Below are positions 24,516 through 27,305 of a stretch of DNA of 27,305 nt, one piece after another. This DNA comes from Rariglobus sp967755175. GTDB lineage: Bacteria > Verrucomicrobiota > Verrucomicrobiia > Opitutales > Opitutaceae. The stretch covers positions 1 through 27,305 of the forward strand of contig CBRAFO010000046.1 in NCBI GenBank assembly GCA_967755175.1. Reading direction: 5' to 3'. The notes beneath the pieces were generated by a model that was given only the letters and a program-made list of their open reading frames with translations, made no database searches and had not been told where the DNA came from. The position numbers and the translations under genes were made by a program. The stretch's first letter is position 1. Each line of letters starts with the position of its first letter.

Positions 24516-27191
24516 TCATTCGCCTGTGAGCCGCCGAGTCTGCCGGAACATCTCCACAAACTCCCGCACGCGCACCGCCTGCGGATAAGCCGCGCCGAGT
24601 CCCTCCACCACAGGAGCGAATTCCTCCAGTCGGATCTGGCCGGCGAGCGCACCGCCGCGCAGCTTTTCCGCCAGAAATGCGGCGGACCCAGCCAGCTGCA
24701 GCGAGGGCGTGGCACGGGCAAACGCCGCCGGCTGCGCTGCGTAGCCGAGCGTCCACGAGCGTTCAACGTGCTCATTGCTGTGCGTATCGAGGAAGCGCAC
24801 CGAAACCTCGCCGAGTTCGCCTTCGCCCTCCGGCCGCACCTCGACCTGGTAAACCGCCACCGCAGCTTCCTCGGCGGCAAGTTCGGCGGCGTCGACCGCA
24901 TCATTGCGGAAATCCTCGGTTTTCAGCCGATGCTGCTCAAAGCCGATCAACCGATAGCGAGCCACGCGAGCCGGATTAAAATGCACCTGCACCTTCACGT
25001 CCTTCGCCGCCGGACGGAACGCCCCCGCGAGCTGACGAGCAAACGTCGCATCGGCCTCCTCGGGCGAATTGATCAGCGTGTAACGACCGTCGCCCTTGCG
25101 AGTGAGTGCTTCCAAGACCGTGTCATCAAGACCGTCGGCCACCACCCCGCACGCATCGAAGGCGATTCCTTTTTCACGGAGAGACTCCACGCGTTTGGCC
25201 AGTTGTTGCGGATCGGCGTCGCCGAGGTTGGCCGCGCCATCGGTGAGCAACACAATTCGATTTTGCGCACCGGCTAGTTTTTGGCGCAGAGCCAGATTAC
25301 CGGCCAACGCCAGAGCCTCTTCCAAGTTGGTGCCGCCCTCGGCCGGTGTATGGGCGGCGAGTTCGATCAACTTGCCTGCTTGGTCGCCCGGCACGCTCTC
25401 GGCCAGCAGACGCGGCGTGCGAGCAAAACCCACGAGCGTGACGCGATCATTCGGCCCAAGCAGCGAAGCCAACGCGGCAAACGCAGAGCGCACCGTCGCC
25501 GCACGATCCTCGCGCTCCATCGAACCCGACGTATCAAGCAACACGGTCAGCCGCAACGGCGTGCCCGCCCCGCGCCCGGCGGCCGGCACCTTCATCGCGA
25601 TGCGCACAAGATTGCGCTGCTGCAAAAACGGATGGGCTGCTTGCTCGATGCGGCACGACACCGGCTCGCCCACGACCGGGGCGGGATCACCGTAATCGAA
25701 CGCATTGTAGAATTCCTCCGGCCGGATCGTCGAGGGATCGGGCGCCTCGCCGCGAGCCAGCGCCGCCTTCGCGAGCCGGAACGACGCATCGCTCACGTGG
25801 AGAGAAAAGGTCGAGATCGCCTCGGTGGCAGTAGGGACCTCAGAGCGCACCGACTCATCGAATGGCGGTTGTGCGGGCTTGGGCTTCGCGACCTCCCGCT
25901 GAGCTTTGGCTCCATCAGTCACATAGACGCCCGGACGCTGCCACGCATTAGTGACCTCCTCCATCTTTGCGGCGCGCTGCTTCGCGGACTTTAGTTCTCC
26001 TAAGGAAGCCTTCTCCTTCGCGATGCGCTCTAGGAAGGACTTCGCCACCGGGCTCGCCGGTGCGTCCGCTTCAAGAGCTCTAAAAGTCTTTTGGGAACCA
26101 TCCAGGTCACCGGCGAGGTATTCGCTCCTCCCCTTGGCGGCTAATTTACTCCGGGCAGCATCGTCGAGTGAGCTTATATTTCCACGGGCTTCGCCGGCCA
26201 CGGGTGCGGAAAACGGATCAGCGGCGGGGGCAGTTTGCACGGAAGGCGCTCCCCATTCGGTCCCATTCCTCACCGTAAATGTCTGTGGCACACCCGCCGT
26301 AATCGTAACCGTCTCGGGGGATGAGAACGGGGCGTCTTCCTTTTTATTTTCGCTCGCTCCCGATCCGCCCAAAAAGCCAGCCGGCGCCTGGCGCTGCGAG
26401 AGCGAAGACGAACTCGCGACCGCCGTATCAACGACATCTTTGCCGGCGTTCCGAAAGCCCATAACCGGAGCCGCCGGTAGGTTCGGAAGGGAGACCATCG
26501 GAGCGGTGGCGTCCAATGCAGCCAATCCTGCTGAAACCGTGGTTCCACCTCCATACGTAGAGTCGGCATAGGCCGCGACCTGCCCGGTGTCGGATGATCC
26601 ACTCGCGCTCATCGCCTTACCAGCCATTCTATTCTCAACCATACGGTGATCCTGTTCTTCGTTCGCCATCTCATACACCTGCTTTCCACCTTCCCCGCTC
26701 GCGGAAAATTTCGCAGTCCTGTAGGCGGCGCGCTGCACTTTTCCCACCGTCGGAATCATCACGGCGGCCAAGCCCGCCATCACGGTCAGGCATGCGGCCA
26801 ATTGCAGCGTCCATCTGCGCCAGGCGATGAGTTTCGTGCGTCTCTGTTTTCGTCTGGGTTGCTTGGCGGGCGCGGGCAGTCCTTGGCCGGCGGGGGCGCC
26901 GGGCACACTTTGTTCAGCACCAATCACCGCCAACACCTTTGCCCGGCGTTCCGGCGACAGCGTCAACGGCTGGGCCACGGGCTTTGCGGCTTCACCCACC
27001 AGCCCATGCACAGCCTCGATGCGGCGCTTGAATACCGCCAACTCGGGATGTTCTGCGCACAGCAGCTCCAATACCGTCGCCTCGAAGGGCGACGCCTCGC
27101 CGAGCACCCACGCGACTACGCGAGCCTCTAACTCGGGAGTGAGCGCGGGGTGGTGGTTATCGTTGGTCTGAAAAGTATCGTCGTTATTCAT
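24516..27191 (-). CDS. Anti-sigma-like/VWA (YfbK-type) membrane protein
   Basis: This 891-aa protein begins with a cytoplasmic helical region of anti-sigma type (about residues 18-90; ALTPELEARVVAWVLGEAS and further). A membrane segment follows at about 126-148 (LQLAACLTVMAGLAAVMI). A Ser/Gly/Ala-rich linker, about 160-330, precedes a possible helical repeat, about 340-410. A YfbK-type N-terminal region (TFSLHVSDASFRLA, about 461-500) leads into a von Willebrand factor A domain with an intact MIDAS: DTSGS at 553-557, T621 in EGGTNL and D651 in TDGAAN. The end (about 720-891) fits the DUF3520/YfbK C-terminal region. A perfect ribosome-binding site lies before the ATG, and the gene follows the end of an ECF sigma factor gene. 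It probably holds the sigma factor at the membrane and responds to ligand or metal binding outside. Domain calls strong; regulation inferred. Confidence 0.85.
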   Translation of the reverse strand: MNNDDTFQTNDNHHPALTPELEARVVAWVLGEASPFEATVLELLCAEHPELAVFKRRIEAVHGLVGEAAKPVAQPLTLSPERRAKVLAVIGAEQSVPGAPAGQGLPAPAKQPRRKQRRTKLIAWRRWTLQLAACLTVMAGLAAVMIPTVGKVQRAAYRTAKFSASGEGGKQVYEMANEEQDHRMVENRMAGKAMSASGSSDTGQVAAYADSTYGGGTTVSAGLAALDATAPMVSLPNLPAAPVMGFRNAGKDVVDTAVASSSSLSQRQAPAGFLGGSGASENKKEDAPFSSPETVTITAGVPQTFTVRNGTEWGAPSVQTAPAADPFSAPVAGEARGNISSLDDAARSKLAAKGRSEYLAGDLDGSQKTFRALEADAPASPVAKSFLERIAKEKASLGELKSAKQRAAKMEEVTNAWQRPGVYVTDGAKAQREVAKPKPAQPPFDESVRSEVPTATEAISTFSLHVSDASFRLAKAALARGEAPDPSTIRPEEFYNAFDYGDPAPVVGEPVSCRIEQAAHPFLQQRNLVRIAMKVPAAGRGAGTPLRLTVLLDTSGSMEREDRAATVRSAFAALASLLGPNDRVTLVGFARTPRLLAESVPGDQAGKLIELAAHTPAEGGTNLEEALALAGNLALRQKLAGAQNRIVLLTDGAANLGDADPQQLAKRVESLREKGIAFDACGVVADGLDDTVLEALTRKGDGRYTLINSPEEADATFARQLAGAFRPAAKDVKVQVHFNPARVARYRLIGFEQHRLKTEDFRNDAVDAAELAAEEAAVAVYQVEVRPEGEGELGEVSVRFLDTHSNEHVERSWTLGYAAQPAAFARATPSLQLAGSAAFLAEKLRGGALAGQIRLEEFAPVVEGLGAAYPQAVRVREFVEMFRQTRRLTGE

Positions 27192-27199
27192 CGCGTGGT

Positions 27200-27205
27200 C
27201 TCCTT
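27200..27205 (-). promoter_or_regulatory. Shine-Dalgarno site of the VWA gene
   Basis: On the minus strand AAGGAG lies eight bases before the ATG at 27191 and touches the stop codon of the preceding sigma-factor frame. It fixes the VWA start and indicates translational coupling. It is one of the few strong sites in the window. Confidence 0.75.
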
Positions 27206-27303
27206 CAGCCGCGGCTGCCCTCGATGCCCGCGTGCTTCAACGCGTCGGCCAGTTTCTTGAGCAGGTGGTGTAGTTTATAACCCACGGTGCCGGTCTGTAG
27301 TCC
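27205..27303 (-). CDS. ECF sigma-70 factor, C-terminal end only (cut by window edge)
   Basis: The minus-strand frame ends in a 32-residue peptide beginning GLQTGTVGYKLHHLLKKLA and closing with a stop at 27205. The TGTVGYKLHHLLKKL pattern matches the last helix of sigma region 4 in ECF sigma factors (…S-x-GTV-x-x-x-LhrAlkkL). The rest lies beyond 27305. The stop is 13 bases before the VWA start, and the ribosome-binding site overlaps it, so the two are co-transcribed. Such a short stretch supports the family only through the motif plus the anti-sigma-like neighbour. It would direct transcription of this cluster. Confidence 0.65.
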   Translation of the reverse strand, partial: GLQTGTVGYKLHHLLKKLADALKHAGIEGSRG

Positions 27304-27305
27304 GG

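Noticed and set aside
1..27305. CRISPR array
   Set aside because: No regularly spaced direct repeats were seen anywhere in the window.

Overview
The window has two unlike parts. Positions 1 to about 17387 look like the right-hand portion of an integrated genomic island rich in defence-type and mobile-element genes. Positions about 17388 to 27305 are a GC-rich block with an ECF-sigma / anti-sigma-VWA / giant envelope protein cluster that looks like resident chromosome. The junction carries the 3' end of a serine-type tRNA (T-loop TTCGAAT, seven-base acceptor strand, discriminator G, CCA) with no 5' half in the window. This is what a tRNA-targeting integrase leaves at the distal end of an island. 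The full tRNA gene and the integrase would then lie to the left, outside this window. The GC-rich block, the YfbK-type VWA protein with an anti-sigma-like N-terminus and the scarcity of strong Shine-Dalgarno sites suggest a Verrucomicrobiota (Opitutales-like) or similar environmental host. That is an inference, not a proof.

Island, left to right: a RadC-like JAB protein (198-650); an AT-richer caspase-like protease gene (701-2230) converging on a lipoprotein gene (2261-2893, minus); a minus-strand cluster of three small DNA-binding or plasmid-type genes (2955-4576); and a Gabija-like pair, an OLD-family ATPase/TOPRIM nuclease overlapping a UvrD-like helicase (4899-8721). Then comes a minus-strand three-gene unit (13082 down to 8831) of an unknown 273-aa protein, an 878-aa SF2 helicase with a C-terminal PD-(D/E)xK-like motif, and a 237-aa protein with an RxxxxH (HEPN-type) motif. 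It is followed by a GC-rich plasmid-like leader plus a DUF6573-like gene (13439-13888), and a divergent pair of nuclease genes, HNH on minus (14028-15020) and PD-(D/E)xK-like on plus (15091-17175).

The 273-aa / helicase-nuclease / HEPN-like operon is the best candidate for an undescribed defence system. It combines nucleic-acid translocation, a nuclease-like active site, a possible RNase effector and a gene of unknown role in one tight transcription unit between known defence genes.

Chromosomal block, read on the minus strand: the end of an ECF sigma factor gene (27205-27303), an anti-sigma-like/VWA membrane protein (27191-24516) and a 2326-residue envelope protein (24393-17413) with two large extracytoplasmic halves around a central membrane cluster. 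An 83-bp perfect inverted repeat of REP type (REPIN-like) is embedded in the signal-peptide coding region of the giant gene. Three TGTCA boxes exactly 11 bp apart lie between the VWA gene and the giant gene.
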